A DNA stretch of 64,000 nt from Methyloligella sp. (GCA_021604645.1 BQJJ01000001.1:393418-457417), one strand, 5' to 3'. Shown: positions 36,002-46,318, numbered from the stretch's first letter. Notes: generated from the letters alone by a model not told the origin. Numbers and translations: made by a program.

Positions 36002-36874
36002 TTACCCAAGTACTCTTCCAGCAACAGCATCCAACTTAGCCATTACATCCGTATCACGTTGATCAGGGGGGGTGATGATAGCCACATCCAGAGCAGTATC
36101 AGCTCCAACAGGACATTTCGGATGCTCACGTGGGAAATCTTTAGCCAATTGCAGAACAAGCTGTTTGGCACGCGATGCATTATCTTGTAATACGCGAATA
36201 ATTTCGGCAACATCCACATGTTCGTGGTCCTCATGCCAGCAATCATAATCTGTCACCATAGCAAGGCTGGTATAACAAATCTCAGCTTCACGGGCGAGTT
36301 TGGCTTCCGGCATATTGGTCATGCCAATCACAGAACACCCCCAAGAGCGATACAGTTCACTCTCGGCCCTTGTTGAGAATTGCGGACCTTCCATCGCCAA
36401 ATAAGTACCGCCTCGCGTAATGGCAAGCGAATGTGTGTTGGCAGCAGCTTCCACGGCATCAGCAAGGAGCGGACTTGTCGGGTCCCCCATAGCAACATGA
36501 GCAACACACCCAGGACCAAAAAAACTTTTCTCGCGAGCAAAAGTCCGGTCAATAAATTGATCAACCAAAACAAAGTGCCCTGGCGGGTAATCTTCCTTTA
36601 AAGAACCACAAGCCGAAACAGAAACAAGGTCAGTAACCCCAGCTCTTTTAAGCGCATCTATATTCGCCCGGTAATTAATACTGGAAGGAGATTGCTCATG
36701 TCCTCTGCCGTGGCGAGGCAAAAATCTTACTGGCAAGCCTTCAATTTCACCAAATAAAATAGCGTCTGAAGGTTTCCCCCAAGGGCTGTCTATCTGCCGC
36801 CACTTCGCATTGGTAATCTCTTCAAGTTCATAAATACCACTACCGCCAACAATGCCTAAAACTGATTGGGTCAT
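36002..36874 (-). CDS. mtnP: S-methyl-5'-thioadenosine phosphorylase
   Basis: 290 aa from the ATG at 36872-36874 (MTQSVLGIVGGSGIYELEEI), preceded by GATGAGG; the frame is open 30 codons further but without family similarity. The enzyme cleaves methylthioadenosine to adenine and methylthioribose-1-phosphate. Family blocks: LPRHGRGHEQSPSSINYRAN, SACGSLKEDYPPGHFVLVDQ, EGPQFSTRAESELYR and VIGMTNMPEAKLAREAEICY. It supplies substrate for mtnA (43.8 kb) and adenine for apt (42.1 kb). Confidence 0.93.
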   Translation of the reverse strand: MTQSVLGIVGGSGIYELEEITNAKWRQIDSPWGKPSDAILFGEIEGLPVRFLPRHGRGHEQSPSSINYRANIDALKRAGVTDLVSVSACGSLKEDYPPGHFVLVDQFIDRTFAREKSFFGPGCVAHVAMGDPTSPLLADAVEAAANTHSLAITRGGTYLAMEGPQFSTRAESELYRSWGCSVIGMTNMPEAKLAREAEICYTSLAMVTDYDCWHEDHEHVDVAEIIRVLQDNASRAKQLVLQLAKDFPREHPKCPVGADTALDVAIITPPDQRDTDVMAKLDAVAGRVLG

Positions 36875-36965
36875 AAACCTCATCCCTATTTTTAATTTAA
36901 TTAATGAAACCAAAACATAAAAATCGATAAGGCGTCTATAAATTTTTTTAAATAAATATGACAAT

Positions 36966-36998
36966 AAAAAAGCCGGCTCAACAAGTGAACCGGCTTTT
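36966..36998. terminator. Terminator behind the bc1 operon
   Basis: Stem AAAAGCCGG / CCGGCTTTT (36968-36976 and 36990-36998) with an inner TCA/TGA pair. It lies 50 bp behind petC on the minus strand. Confidence 0.85.
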
Positions 36999-37049
36999 AA
37001 ATTTATCTTGTGAGATTGAAGATCTCACTAAATCATTAGTGCTTCATAT

Positions 37050-37940
37050 CTAATGCTTTAAGCGAGCCCAAACAGATTTTTTAGCAAGGAACAACAGAAG
37101 CGCAAAGATCAATAGATAGATCTGAACGCGCTTACCTAAGTTCTTACGTGCATTCAAATGAGGCTCTGAAGCCCACGCCATAAAGGCTGTCACGTCTTTA
37201 GCGTGTTGCTCTGCAGTGGTAGCTGTACCATCGGTATATTCAACAGCATCATCAGTAAGAGGGTTTGCCATCGCAATTTGATGACCTGGGAAGTACTTAT
37301 TATAGTTCATCCCATCACCCATAACCTCACCTTTAGGTGCTGTGCCATAGCCTGTCAGCAAGGCGTAGATATAGTCAGAGCCTTTTTCTTCATAAGCTGT
37401 CACCATGTCATAAGCCCACCAATAAGGCTCTGTATACCATGGCACATGGCGGTGAATGGTTCTCGCCTTTGCAAGAACTGAGAAGTCAGGTGGGTAAGCA
37501 CCATTATTCGCAGACCGAGCTTCGGTTTCGTTCTTAAATGGACCTTGGAAACGATCTGACAATTTGCCAGGACGTTCTTTTGGCTCACCATCTTCATCAA
37601 CACCATCAATCACAGTCGCTTCTTTAGCAATCGCCAAAGCTTGCTCCTTAGAAAATTCAGGACCACCCTTTTGCACAAGGTTACGGTAAGAAAGTAGTTT
37701 CAAACCATGACATGAAGCACAAACTTCTTTGTAAACACCAAAGCCGCGTTGCAACTGAGCTTTATCATATTGGCCATTAAAGCCACCAAAACTCCACTCC
37801 TGCCGTTTAACTTCAGGTCCAGTGCCGCCAGCAGCCAAAGCTGAGCCAGCAAAAAGCACCGTGCCAACAATCATAGCAGTTAGTAAAGAAACTAGTTTCC
37901 ATGTATTCTTTAGAAATGTGTTCTTTAGAATAGAATTCAT
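37050..37940 (-). CDS. petC: Cytochrome c1 of the bc1 complex
   Basis: 296 aa with a signal peptide (cleavage near GSALA/A, 36-37). The haem c motif is C74-A-S-C77-H78 and the likely axial Met is in [12 protein letters not shown]-terminal membrane anchor lies at about 272-289 ([17 protein letters not shown]). It passes electrons from the Rieske centre to cytochrome c. Its start overlaps the petB stop by 4 bp; third gene of petA-petB-petC. Confidence 0.96.
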   Translation of the reverse strand: MNSILKNTFLKNTWKLVSLLTAMIVGTVLFAGSALAAGGTGPEVKRQEWSFGGFNGQYDKAQLQRGFGVYKEVCASCHGLKLLSYRNLVQKGGPEFSKEQALAIAKEATVIDGVDEDGEPKERPGKLSDRFQGPFKNETEARSANNGAYPPDFSVLAKARTIHRHVPWYTEPYWWAYDMVTAYEEKGSDYIYALLTGYGTAPKGEVMGDGMNYNKYFPGHQIAMANPLTDDAVEYTDGTATTAEQHAKDVTAFMAWASEPHLNARKNLGKRVQIYLLIFALLLFLAKKSVWARLKH

Positions 37941-39184
37941 GATGAAGCTCCTTCTTTACCAGATTTGCCTTCAACAGCTTCTGTAATGCTGTCTGGCAAT
38001 TCCTTTGGTGTCTCGATCAAACCAATCACGGGCATAATGACGATAAAGAAAATAAAGTAGTATGCAGTGAAAAGCTGACTAGCAAGAAGGAAGTATCCTT
38101 CAGGTGCCTTCGCTCCTAAATAACCAAGAGCTAAGCAAGTGATCACAAATAACCAGAAGAACGGCATAAATAAAGGACGCTTGCTCACTGATTTGATTTT
38201 AGATGTATCAAGCCAAGGAATAACAAACAGAACAACAATCGCTGCAACCATAGCAATCACACCAAACAACTTGTCAGGAATAGCCCGCAAAATCGCATAG
38301 AACGGTAAGAAGTACCATTCAGGCACGATGTGAGGTGGTGTTTGCAGTGGGTTAGCTTCAATGAAATTGTCTGAGTGACCTAGGTAGTTAGGTGCATAAA
38401 ACACAAACCAGGAGAACAGAAGCATAAACACAACAACCATAAACCCGTCTTTAATCACGTAGAACGGGAAGAAAGGAATTGTATCTGATTTTGTTTTCAC
38501 TTCAACACCAGTTGGGTTGTTAGAGCCAACAACGTGTAAAGCCCAAATATGCAAGCCAACTAACGCAGCAATGATGAATGGGAACAAGTAGTGAAGGCTG
38601 AATAAGCGGTTCAATGTTGGATCACCAACAGAATAACCACCCCAAATCCACTGAGTGATGCTCTCACCAACAATCGGAATTGCGGTAAAGAGATTCGTAA
38701 TCACAGTCACCGCCCAGAAGCTCATTTGGCCCCAAACAAGTGAATAGCCCATAAACGCCGTGATAATCATCAGAAGAAGAATAACCACACCAAAGATCCA
38801 GATAATCTCACGTGGAGATTTGTATGATCCATAGTAAAGGCCACGGAATAAGTGAATATAAGCTGCTGCAAAGAACATAGAGGCACCAACCGCATGTGTA
38901 TAACGGATAAGGTCACCCCAGTTAACATCGCGCATTAAATGCTCAACAGAAGCAAATGCATGGTCACCATGTGGAACGAAGTGCATGGCAATCACGATAC
39001 CTGTGATGATTTGAGCCATTAGGCAGAATGTAAGAATACCACCAAAAGTCCAAAGGTAATTCAGGTTCCTAGGTGTTGGGAACACAATAAATGAATCATA
39101 CATCAACCGTATGATAGGTAAACGTTCATCAAGCCAACGCGTAAAGCCGTTGGAGGGAACGTAGCTTGAGCTATGATCAGACAT
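37937..39184 (-). CDS. petB: Cytochrome b of the bc1 complex
   Basis: 415 aa, eight transmembrane helices. Family blocks include [60 protein letters not shown] and the quinol-site PEW in [20 protein letters not shown]. The paired histidines that bind the two b haems lie in helices B and D. It starts 8 bp behind petA. It oxidises ubiquinol at the periplasmic side and reduces it at the cytoplasmic side. Confidence 0.97.
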   Translation of the reverse strand: MSDHSSSYVPSNGFTRWLDERLPIIRLMYDSFIVFPTPRNLNYLWTFGGILTFCLMAQIITGIVIAMHFVPHGDHAFASVEHLMRDVNWGDLIRYTHAVGASMFFAAAYIHLFRGLYYGSYKSPREIIWIFGVVILLLMIITAFMGYSLVWGQMSFWAVTVITNLFTAIPIVGESITQWIWGGYSVGDPTLNRLFSLHYLFPFIIAALVGLHIWALHVVGSNNPTGVEVKTKSDTIPFFPFYVIKDGFMVVVFMLLFSWFVFYAPNYLGHSDNFIEANPLQTPPHIVPEWYFLPFYAILRAIPDKLFGVIAMVAAIVVLFVIPWLDTSKIKSVSKRPLFMPFFWLFVITCLALGYLGAKAPEGYFLLASQLFTAYYFIFFIVIMPVIGLIETPKELPDSITEAVEGKSGKEGASS

Positions 39185-39192
39185 GTTTGCTC

Positions 39193-39723
39193 CTAACCAA
39201 TTTTAATTTTCGTATCTGAAATAAAGGCATAAGGCGGCACTTCGAGGTTAGTCGGTGCAGGTCCTTTGCGAATACGTCCAGATGTGTCGTAGTGAGAGCC
39301 GTGGCATGGGCAGAACCAGCCACCAAAATCGCCTTGCACATCACCTGTAGATTGTCCACGTGGGATACAACCCAAATGCGTACAAATGCCAATCAACACA
39401 AGCCATTCAGGCTTTTGTGCACGTTCGCCATCAACTTGCGGGTCACGCATGTCAGTTGAATCAGCCGATACAGCTTCTTTAATTTCCTCAGCTGTTCGTT
39501 TGCGAATAAAAATAGGTTTACCGCGCCACATAACGGTCACGGCTTGCCCCTCTTTAATCGGGCTCAAATCAACTTCAATCGAAGCCAGAGCTTTGGCTGA
39601 AGCATCAGGGTTCATTTGGTCAACAAGTGGCCAAAGGGCACCCGCAGCGCCAACAGCAGCAAAAGAACCGGCAGCGACCATCAAAAAATCCCGACGGCCT
39701 TCATCATTATGGTCTGAAGACAA
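39193..39723 (-). CDS. petA: Rieske iron-sulfur subunit of the bc1 complex
   Basis: 176 aa. N-terminal twin-arginine motif RRDFL and one anchor helix (about 14-33). The 2Fe-2S ligands are C114 and H116 (CTHLGC) and C138 and H141 (CPCHGSHYD); C119 and C140 form the structural disulfide. First gene of the petABC operon. About 750 bp of non-coding DNA separate it from the divergent trmL. Confidence 0.97.
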   Translation of the reverse strand: MSSDHNDEGRRDFLMVAAGSFAAVGAAGALWPLVDQMNPDASAKALASIEVDLSPIKEGQAVTVMWRGKPIFIRKRTAEEIKEAVSADSTDMRDPQVDGERAQKPEWLVLIGICTHLGCIPRGQSTGDVQGDFGGWFCPCHGSHYDTSGRIRKGPAPTNLEVPPYAFISDTKIKIG

Positions 39724-40479
39724 ATTAGCCTCCCTTAGAGTTCTGCTTTGAAAGTGACATCAAGTTCTAAAAGGCCAATAGATAGACCCAAGAGAACGCA
39801 ATTCATTTCAAAGCTCGTTAACAAGGGCTCTTTTAGCCCTTAACATTAAGCATCATCAAAATGCTATGAAATAGCTGTTTAAAAGCAGCAAACAGTAAAA
39901 CCTTTGCTTATCTAATTGTATCAACACTGATTCGCTCTGCGATAGGTCAAGTATTTTACAAAAACGCATAAAAATCGAAGATCTGTGGCTATGTGGCCTA
40001 TCAATTGTGCAAAACTGGCAATTGCGTAAAACAGATAAATGCGTAAAACAGGCAAATGTGTAGATAAGGCAATTTTGAAAACAAGTCAGACGCCTTAAAA
40101 TTAGAACTCAGCAAAACATTAATTAATTATTGCGCACTTTACTGCCACTCTTTTGCCAAAATCACAAGGGGTGAGTTGAACACAAATCACCGCATTTCAA
40201 AAAAAATTTGTATTTTTATCGCAGCAAAGAAGATTAAGGTGCAAACTTCTCACATTCGCGGCCCCAAAAGCGTCAAAAAAGCTCAGCCTACGTAGAAAAT
40301 GAGAAATCAGAAAATTAAAAAGTTATGCACTTTAATCATCATAAATTCATGGGAATTTCACGCCACATAGCATTACTTAAAGACGAGTTCTGACTATCTA
40401 TGACATAGAGCTCAAATGTGGCATAAAGCCAAAATCAGTTATACAGATACGTTTTATAGTAAAAAAAGGATCAACAAAC
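39724..40479. other. Non-coding region upstream of petABC and trmL
   Basis: No gene. The region is AT-rich and should contain the divergent promoters. It includes a 17-bp tandem pair GCGTAAAACAGATAAAT / GCGTAAAACAGGCAAAT at 40024-40057. I could not assign a known regulator site. Confidence 0.45.
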
Positions 40480-40956
40480 GTGCGTCTTGCTCTCTATCAA
40501 CCAGACATACCACAAAATATGGGAACACTGTTGCGTCTGGGGGCGTGTCTTAATGTCTCAATTGATGTTATCGGTCCAACAGGTTTTGATATGTCAGATA
40601 GAGCATTAAAAAGATCTGCCATGGATTATCTCTCAAAAACCGATCTAACCCGCCATCTTTCGTTTGCTCAATTTCTTGACTCAGATCAAAGAAACCAAGG
40701 ACGGCTTATCCTAACCACAACAAAAACAGACCAAATCTATACAGATTTCGAGTTTAAAGAGACTGATATTTTGTTGTTGGGAAGAGAATCTGCTGGCGTA
40801 CCAGAAGAAGTGGTTGAAAAGGTCGATGAGACAATTACGATTCCAATGCAAAATGATATGCGATCATTAAATATAGCTGTTGCCGGTGCGATGATATTAG
40901 GGGAAGCCCTGCGCCAAACGACAGGATTTAAAGCAACAGGTTTTAAGAACAAATAA
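40480..40956 (+). CDS. trmL: tRNA (cytidine/uridine-34 2'-O)-methyltransferase
   Basis: 158 aa with a GTG start. A SPOUT-class methyltransferase of the TrmL size; AdoMet knot motifs are ILLLGRESAGVPEEV (about 98-112) and NDMRSLNIAVAGAMILGEAL (about 125-144). It methylates the ribose at the wobble base of certain leucine tRNAs. It is followed closely (12 bp) by hemF, so they may share a transcript. Confidence 0.92.
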   Translation: MRLALYQPDIPQNMGTLLRLGACLNVSIDVIGPTGFDMSDRALKRSAMDYLSKTDLTRHLSFAQFLDSDQRNQGRLILTTTKTDQIYTDFEFKETDILLLGRESAGVPEEVVEKVDETITIPMQNDMRSLNIAVAGAMILGEALRQTTGFKATGFKNK

Positions 40957-40968
40957 AATAAGGCACCC

Positions 40969-41913
40969 ATGAAAATGATGAACAAAGAAAAACTCGCAAG
41001 CAAAGAGCCTCATGCTGCAGCTAAAGAAATAGAAGGGCTGAAGACCCAAGCAAGATCTTGGTTTGAAACTCTGCGAGATCAAATCTGTGCCGAGTTTGAA
41101 AAATTAGAAGATGAGCTTGAAGGGCCATTTGCCGACTATTTGCCCAAAGACACATCAGCTGGCCGCTTTGAGCGCACTCCCTGGGAGCGCGAAAATCACG
41201 ATGGCACCAAAGGCGGCGGCGGGGTCATGTCAATGATGAGCGGGCGGGTTTTTGAAAAAGTCGGCGTACATTGCTCAACAGTTCACGGAGAATTCTCACC
41301 TGAATTCAGAGCGCAAATTCCTGGCGCCAGTCAAAACCCTCAATTTTGGGCGTCCGGCATCTCGCTCATTGCTCATCCCCACAATCCAAATGTACCGGCT
41401 GTTCACATGAACACACGGTTTGTAAACACAACAACAAGCTGGTTTGGTGGCGGCGCTGACCTCACACCAGTCTTGGATAATCGACGCACTCAGGATGATG
41501 AAGATACAGTACGCTTCCACAAAGCTATGGAGCAGTCCTGCGCTGGGCATGACGTGGCCGATTATGAAGCGCTGAAAAAATGGTGCGATGAATATTTCTA
41601 CCTTCCCCATAGAGACGAACCACGTGGCATAGGCGGTATCTTTTACGATTATCTCAATTCAGCAGACTTCAATGCAGACTTTGCGTTCACTCAATCCGTT
41701 GGAAAAGCTTTTAAAGAGATCTACCCGGCGTTGGTAAGAGATAATTTCAATACGCCATGGACAGATGAAATGAGAGAAGAGCAGCTGATTAGAAGAGGGC
41801 GCTATGTTGAATATAACCTCCTCTATGACCGCGGCACTATTTTCGGCTTAAAAACGGGCGGCAATGTAAATTCAATCCTCTCCTCTATGCCACCAGTTGT
41901 TAAGTGGCCTTAA
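40969..41913 (+). CDS. hemF: Oxygen-dependent coproporphyrinogen III oxidase
   Basis: 314 aa. It decarboxylates coproporphyrinogen III to protoporphyrinogen IX using oxygen in haem synthesis. Family blocks: [55 protein letters not shown] and [18 protein letters not shown]. Full length for the family. Aerobic form, which fits the aerobic respiratory genes nearby. Confidence 0.96.
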   Translation: MKMMNKEKLASKEPHAAAKEIEGLKTQARSWFETLRDQICAEFEKLEDELEGPFADYLPKDTSAGRFERTPWERENHDGTKGGGGVMSMMSGRVFEKVGVHCSTVHGEFSPEFRAQIPGASQNPQFWASGISLIAHPHNPNVPAVHMNTRFVNTTTSWFGGGADLTPVLDNRRTQDDEDTVRFHKAMEQSCAGHDVADYEALKKWCDEYFYLPHRDEPRGIGGIFYDYLNSADFNADFAFTQSVGKAFKEIYPALVRDNFNTPWTDEMREEQLIRRGRYVEYNLLYDRGTIFGLKTGGNVNSILSSMPPVVKWP

Positions 41914-42105
41914 AGGAACTCAATAAAAAGTCTAATAGGTGAAAAGCTGAGCGATCATATAACCGTTACATAGCTCTATTACGCTCGCTCTGGAGGTCTA
42001 TTGAAGCTTTTGCAAAGGGTTTAAATGGTAAACATAATCCTTGCAAAGTGAGAACGCCCCATTACAAATACATATAAGATTTTCTCAATCAGGGGGACCG
42101 TTCAT

Positions 42106-42642
42106 ATGAATAATGATGAACTAAAAAGACTTGTTCGCACCATTCCAGATTACCCAAAACCAGGCATCATGTTTAGAGACGTCACAACTCTCATCAGCCA
42201 TGGGGAGGGCCTTCGCGCAACAATTAATAATATGGCCGAGCCTTTTATCGGAAAAGGCATCAACGCCGTTGTAGGCATCGAAGCCAGAGGCTTTATTCTA
42301 GGCGGCGCAATTGCTGAAAAATTAGGAGTTGGTTTTGTGCCAGTGCGCAAAAAGGGAAAACTTCCCTTTGACACAATCTCCCAAACCTATGAGTTAGAAT
42401 ACGGCACTGATGAACTTGAAATTCATACAGATTCTATTAATCAGAGCGCAAAAGTCCTCATCGTAGATGACCTAATCGCAACCGGCGGCACGCTAGAAGC
42501 AGCGGGCAAATTGGTAAAACAACTGGGCGGTCAAATCGTGGCAGCAGCCTTCATAGTTGACCTGCCAGATATCGGTGGCTCAAAAAAATGCGAACAACTA
42601 GGCATTCCCTGCCATGCATTGATGGAATTTGAGGGTGATTAA
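42106..42642 (+). CDS. apt: Adenine phosphoribosyltransferase
   Basis: 178 aa. It makes AMP from adenine and PRPP. The PRPP motif is VLIVDDLIATGGTLEAA (about 120-136) and the adenine-site block is GIEARGFILGGAIAEKLGVG. It can recycle the adenine released by mtnP. An AGGGGGACC ribosome site precedes the ATG. Confidence 0.96.
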   Translation: MNNDELKRLVRTIPDYPKPGIMFRDVTTLISHGEGLRATINNMAEPFIGKGINAVVGIEARGFILGGAIAEKLGVGFVPVRKKGKLPFDTISQTYELEYGTDELEIHTDSINQSAKVLIVDDLIATGGTLEAAGKLVKQLGGQIVAAAFIVDLPDIGGSKKCEQLGIPCHALMEFEGD

Positions 42643-42745
42643 AAATAGCTTGAACTGATTGCCTTTGGGGAGACAAGTATTTATTACTTGGGTAAAATTC
42701 CCAAACATATTTTATCCAAGCTAGACAAAATCAAAGAATGGTTTA

Positions 42746-43192
42746 ATGAAACTCTACATAGACGCAGACGCATGTCCTGTAAAAGATGAGGCCGTTAAAG
42801 TTGCCGTCAGGCACAATATGCCAATCATCTTTGTTTCCAACTCATGGATGCGCCTTGATGATCACCCATTGGTCGAGCGCATCGTCGTCTCCGAAGGGCC
42901 TGATGAAGCAGATGATTGGATTGTCGAGAATATCCAAAAAGATGACATTGTCATCACGTCAGATATCCCTCTAGCGGCCAGAGCAATGGAAAAAGAGGGG
43001 CGAGCCCTTCGCCCCAATGGCAAAGCCTTCACAGATGATAATATCGGAATGGCGCTTGCCATGCGCGAGCTCAACCAGGAACTGCGCGAAACTGGTGAGA
43101 TTAAAGGCTATAACCCTGGGTTCACGCAAAGAGACCGCTCTGATTTTCTACAAGCATTGGAAAATGAAATCCAGCTCATAAAGAGGCAATAA
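42746..43192 (+). CDS. UPF0178 (YaiI/DUF188) protein
   Basis: 148 aa. It starts MKLYIDADACPVKDEAVKVA, with later blocks VVSEGPDEADDWIVENIQKD and ITSDIPLAARAMEKEGRALR. The acidic residues and fold resemble PIN-type nucleases, but the family has no proven function. Confidence 0.9.
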   Translation: MKLYIDADACPVKDEAVKVAVRHNMPIIFVSNSWMRLDDHPLVERIVVSEGPDEADDWIVENIQKDDIVITSDIPLAARAMEKEGRALRPNGKAFTDDNIGMALAMRELNQELRETGEIKGYNPGFTQRDRSDFLQALENEIQLIKRQ

Positions 43193-43302
43193 AATAAGCC
43201 ACCTAACTTATTTTTGACAGGACAAGCTCCTATATCTCATTATATGAAACAAATAGATGAACCAAACTAGAGTTCATGTAGATGAAGTGATGGAGATGAG
43301 AC

Positions 43303-43791
43303 ATGCTAAAGATGGTTGGAACCGCATGCATAGAAGCGCCCGTTGATAAAACATGGCGCGTATTAGCTGATATTGAAAATGTTGATCTTTGGGTCGACCC
43401 GATTTTATCCGCATCTTGTGAGGGCGGGCCGAGTAAAGGTGTAGGGGCTGCAAGAACCTGTCAGTTAAAAGGCAATATGCAAATCACAGAAACCTGGACA
43501 GAGTGGTCTGAGGGAAAAAGCTTCACATATGTCTCCTATGATGTCCCGATGGCTAAATTTGCAAAAAACAAATGGTCAGTAGAAGAAGTGAACGGCAAAA
43601 CTCTCTTAAAGTCTGAAGCTGAAATAACATTTAAAGGCGGGATTTTCGGAAGAGTGTTAGAGCCCATCATGGCTCTAATCTCAAAGAAGATGAGCGCAGA
43701 TTCAATGGCTGGAATTAAACATCTGGTTGAAACAGGCACGCCCTACCAGGGTGAAGTTTCAAAACTGCCTCGTGCAGCAATAACCTGCTAA
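43303..43791 (+). CDS. SRPBCC-family (START-like) protein
   Basis: 162 aa. It begins MLKMVGTACIEAPVDKTWRV and has the alternating beta pattern of the SRPBCC lipid/small-molecule binding fold, with the C-terminal helix MSADSMAGIKHLVETG. It has 17 bp to mtnA. It could be a ligand-binding or cyclase-like protein; a role in the following pathway is not shown. Confidence 0.8.
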   Translation: MLKMVGTACIEAPVDKTWRVLADIENVDLWVDPILSASCEGGPSKGVGAARTCQLKGNMQITETWTEWSEGKSFTYVSYDVPMAKFAKNKWSVEEVNGKTLLKSEAEITFKGGIFGRVLEPIMALISKKMSADSMAGIKHLVETGTPYQGEVSKLPRAAITC

Positions 43792-43807
43792 AACAAAAGG
43801 ACACCCC

Positions 43808-44917
43808 ATGCGCATTAATGGCATTGAAAAACAAACCATCTGGCTCAATGAAGATGGTTGGTCAGTAGACATTATCGACCAAACCGTTCTTCCCCATAAG
43901 TTTGTGGTTGTTAATCTTAAAACATTAGATGACGCAGCCTATGCCATTAAAGCCATGCTGGTCAGAGGGGCGCCATTAATCGGCGCCACAGCCGCTTATG
44001 GTCTTTGCTTGGCCCTTAAAAATGATGTGTCAGATGACGCAATGTCAAAGGCTTGTGACTATCTAAATGAACAGCGCCCAACAGCCGTGAATTTGCGCTG
44101 GGCTCTTTCAGTGATGACTAATCATCTAAGTCCATTGCCTAAAGAAGCTCGTTTGGAAGCTGCCTATAAAAAGGCCGCTGAAATTGTCGCAGATGACATT
44201 GAAACCTGTAGATTGATTGGCGTGCACGGCCTTGAATTAATCAAAGATATCGCTGCTAAAAAATCCCCAGGTGAGACAATCAATATTCTCACACATTGTA
44301 ATGCTGGCTGGCTAGCAACCACACAGTGGGGCACAGCCACATCACCTATATATCACGCAGCCAAAGCAGGCATTCCGGTCCATGTCTGGGTTGATGAAAC
44401 CAGACCAAGAAACCAGGGTGCCAGTCTCACTGCTTATGAACTTGGCCATGAAGAAATCCCCCATACAATTATCGTCGATAATGCTGGTGGCCATCTCATG
44501 CAACACGGCAAAGTAGACCTCTGCATCGTCGGCACAGATAGAACCGCCGCGAATGGCGATGTATGCAATAAAATCGGTACCTATCTCAAAGCCTTGGCAG
44601 CACATGATAATAACATCCCGTTTTATGTAGCACTGCCAAGTACAACCATCGATTGGACCTTGAACAACGGCTTCGACATCCCCATTGAAGAGCGCGGCCA
44701 GGAAGAAGTGCTGCAAATGACAGGTCGTCTCAGCAGCAGCGAGAAAGGTGAAATGGTAACGATAGACATCGCAGCATCAGGCAGCCCAGCAGCCAACCCG
44801 GCATTTGACGTAACACCGGCGAAATATGTAAGCGGCTTGATCACTGAAAAGGGCGTCGTGGAGGCAAACAGCTCAGCTCTGGCGGAATTAAAAACGGAAC
44901 TTAAAAATGTCGCCTAA
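43808..44917 (+). CDS. mtnA: S-methyl-5-thioribose-1-phosphate isomerase
   Basis: 369 aa. It converts methylthioribose-1-phosphate to methylthioribulose-1-phosphate. The active-site Cys164 lies in ILTHCNAGWLATTQWGTATS and Asp244 in VGTDRTAANGDVCNKIGTY, the spacing found in characterised enzymes. RGAPLIGATAAYG near residue 54 is also conserved. Its end overlaps the start of the aldolase gene by 11 bp, indicating a coupled pair. Confidence 0.95.
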   Translation: MRINGIEKQTIWLNEDGWSVDIIDQTVLPHKFVVVNLKTLDDAAYAIKAMLVRGAPLIGATAAYGLCLALKNDVSDDAMSKACDYLNEQRPTAVNLRWALSVMTNHLSPLPKEARLEAAYKKAAEIVADDIETCRLIGVHGLELIKDIAAKKSPGETINILTHCNAGWLATTQWGTATSPIYHAAKAGIPVHVWVDETRPRNQGASLTAYELGHEEIPHTIIVDNAGGHLMQHGKVDLCIVGTDRTAANGDVCNKIGTYLKALAAHDNNIPFYVALPSTTIDWTLNNGFDIPIEERGQEEVLQMTGRLSSSEKGEMVTIDIAASGSPAANPAFDVTPAKYVSGLITEKGVVEANSSALAELKTELKNVA

Positions 44918-45641
44918 ACCCAAAAAATCGGATGATCAAAAAATGCCGAAAGAACAAAAAAAACTGGCAAAAGAGATCATTAAGAACTCGCTCTATATGA
45001 AAGCAAAGGGCTTAACTCCAGGTCATTCAGGGAATATCTCAGCAAGGGTACCTAATGATAATGAAGTAGAGACACTATCGTTTTTAATCACTCCAACCGG
45101 TATGCCATATGAAGATCTAAAGCCTAAAGATATAGTGCTGGTCACACATAATGAAACAACCGGTGAAACTTCCTGGGATGAAAAAGGGCTAGCCCCATCA
45201 AGTGAATGGCAATTTCACTTAAGCGCTTATCAGGCCAATAGTGCGGTTAATGCACTGGTGCACACCCATTCAAATTTCGCAACGACAATTGCGTGCGCTA
45301 ATTTAGAAATACCTCCATTCCATTACATGGTCGCAGCAGCAGGCGGAAAAATCATACCACTCGTGCCATATGCAATTTTTGGGTCCAAGAAATTATCGGA
45401 TGGCGTCGCCAAAGCTTTTAAAAATTACAAAGCCTGCCTCATGGCGCATCATGGTCTATTAACTGGTGAAAAAAACTTAGCCAAAGCTATGGAGCTCACT
45501 GAAATTGTCGAAGACCTTGCCAAACAATTCTGGGCCCTTAAGCAATTGGGTGAGCCAGCATTACTAAGCGATCGGCAGATGAACGACGTAATTAAAAAAT
45601 TCCAAACTTACGGTCAGCAAAAAGGCCAGGAAAACAATTAA
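44907..45641 (+). CDS. Class II aldolase, FucA-like; candidate methylthioribulose-1-phosphate aldolase
   Basis: 244 aa. Catalytic Glu100 in PSSEWQFHLSAYQ and zinc ligands His119, His121 (VHTHSN) and one of His181/His182 (MAHHGLL). The blocks IPPFHYMVAAAGGKIIPLVP and FGSKKLSDGVA are strikingly like L-fuculose-1-phosphate aldolase, more than like the dehydratase MtnB. Overlapping mtnA, it is a good candidate for the aldolase (Ald2 type) that splits methylthioribulose-1-phosphate into DHAP and methylthioacetaldehyde. The substrate assignment is inference. Confidence 0.85.
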   Translation: MSPKPKKSDDQKMPKEQKKLAKEIIKNSLYMKAKGLTPGHSGNISARVPNDNEVETLSFLITPTGMPYEDLKPKDIVLVTHNETTGETSWDEKGLAPSSEWQFHLSAYQANSAVNALVHTHSNFATTIACANLEIPPFHYMVAAAGGKIIPLVPYAIFGSKKLSDGVAKAFKNYKACLMAHHGLLTGEKNLAKAMELTEIVEDLAKQFWALKQLGEPALLSDRQMNDVIKKFQTYGQQKGQENN

Positions 45642-45796
45642 GCGCGGTTGCTTACGACGGTTGCTGGTGGGCAACCTGAAGGAGCATTGAAAATAAGCAA
45701 CCTGAAGCGCAACTAAAAAGCGCGGTTGCCTACGACGGTTGCTGGTGGGCAATCTGAAGGAGCATTAAAAATAAGCAAACTACAGCGCAACTAAAA
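45641..45796. repeat. Two tandem 78-bp repeats containing the GGTTGC hairpin
   Basis: Units 45641-45718 and 45719-45796 differ at only a few bases. Each begins AGCGCGGTTGC, contains GGTTGCTGGTGG then GCAACC or GCAATC, and ends AGCGCAACTAAAA. They start at the stop codon of the aldolase gene and end before the convergent MaoC gene. Confidence 0.85.
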
Positions 45797-45823
45797 AAAC
45801 GCTAGTGAGACAATGCAAAGCAA

Positions 45824-46318
45824 CTAGTTGCCTTCCTTGAGCACTATATTTCGCTCAACAAAAACGATGCCATCAAACTCCATAACCATCTCACCATGTT
45901 GGTTCTTGGCGCGGTTATGAATAAACAAAATTCCCCATTCAGGGCGACTATTCGTCGTGCGTTTATTCGTGATCTCACATTCATAGGAAATGACATCACC
46001 AGCCAAAACAGGTTTCAGCCAACGCATATTTTTAAACCCAGGTGAGGGTCCCATCTTGGCAACGGGTTCACCAAGCGAAAGCCGATCCTCAGCTAATTGA
46101 TGTAAGGTCCGGCACATGCAGTGCATCCAAATCGCACTCACTTGCCAGCCAGAAGCAGCAAGTGCGCCAAAAGGGCCGTTGAGGGCTGCCTCTTCATCAA
46201 GATGAAAGGGAAGTGGGTCGTAAATCTTAGAATAACTTTTAATCAATTCAGCGGTGAACTTAAAATCCCCAAGATCAAGCACCTCACCAATTTCTATTTC
46301 TTCAAAATAAAAACTCAT
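45824..46318 (-). CDS. MaoC-like hot-dog-fold dehydratase
   Basis: 164 aa. Starts MSFYFEEIEIGEVLDLGDFK, with the hydratase-like segment SYSKIYDPLPFHLDEEAALN (about 30-49), where D and H are in the places used by MaoC enoyl hydratases. A single hot-dog domain. It overlaps its upstream paralogue by 4 bp, so the pair is probably a heterodimeric or tandem hydratase acting on an acyl-CoA or related substrate that is not identifiable here. Confidence 0.85.
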   Translation of the reverse strand: MSFYFEEIEIGEVLDLGDFKFTAELIKSYSKIYDPLPFHLDEEAALNGPFGALAASGWQVSAIWMHCMCRTLHQLAEDRLSLGEPVAKMGPSPGFKNMRWLKPVLAGDVISYECEITNKRTTNSRPEWGILFIHNRAKNQHGEMVMEFDGIVFVERNIVLKEGN

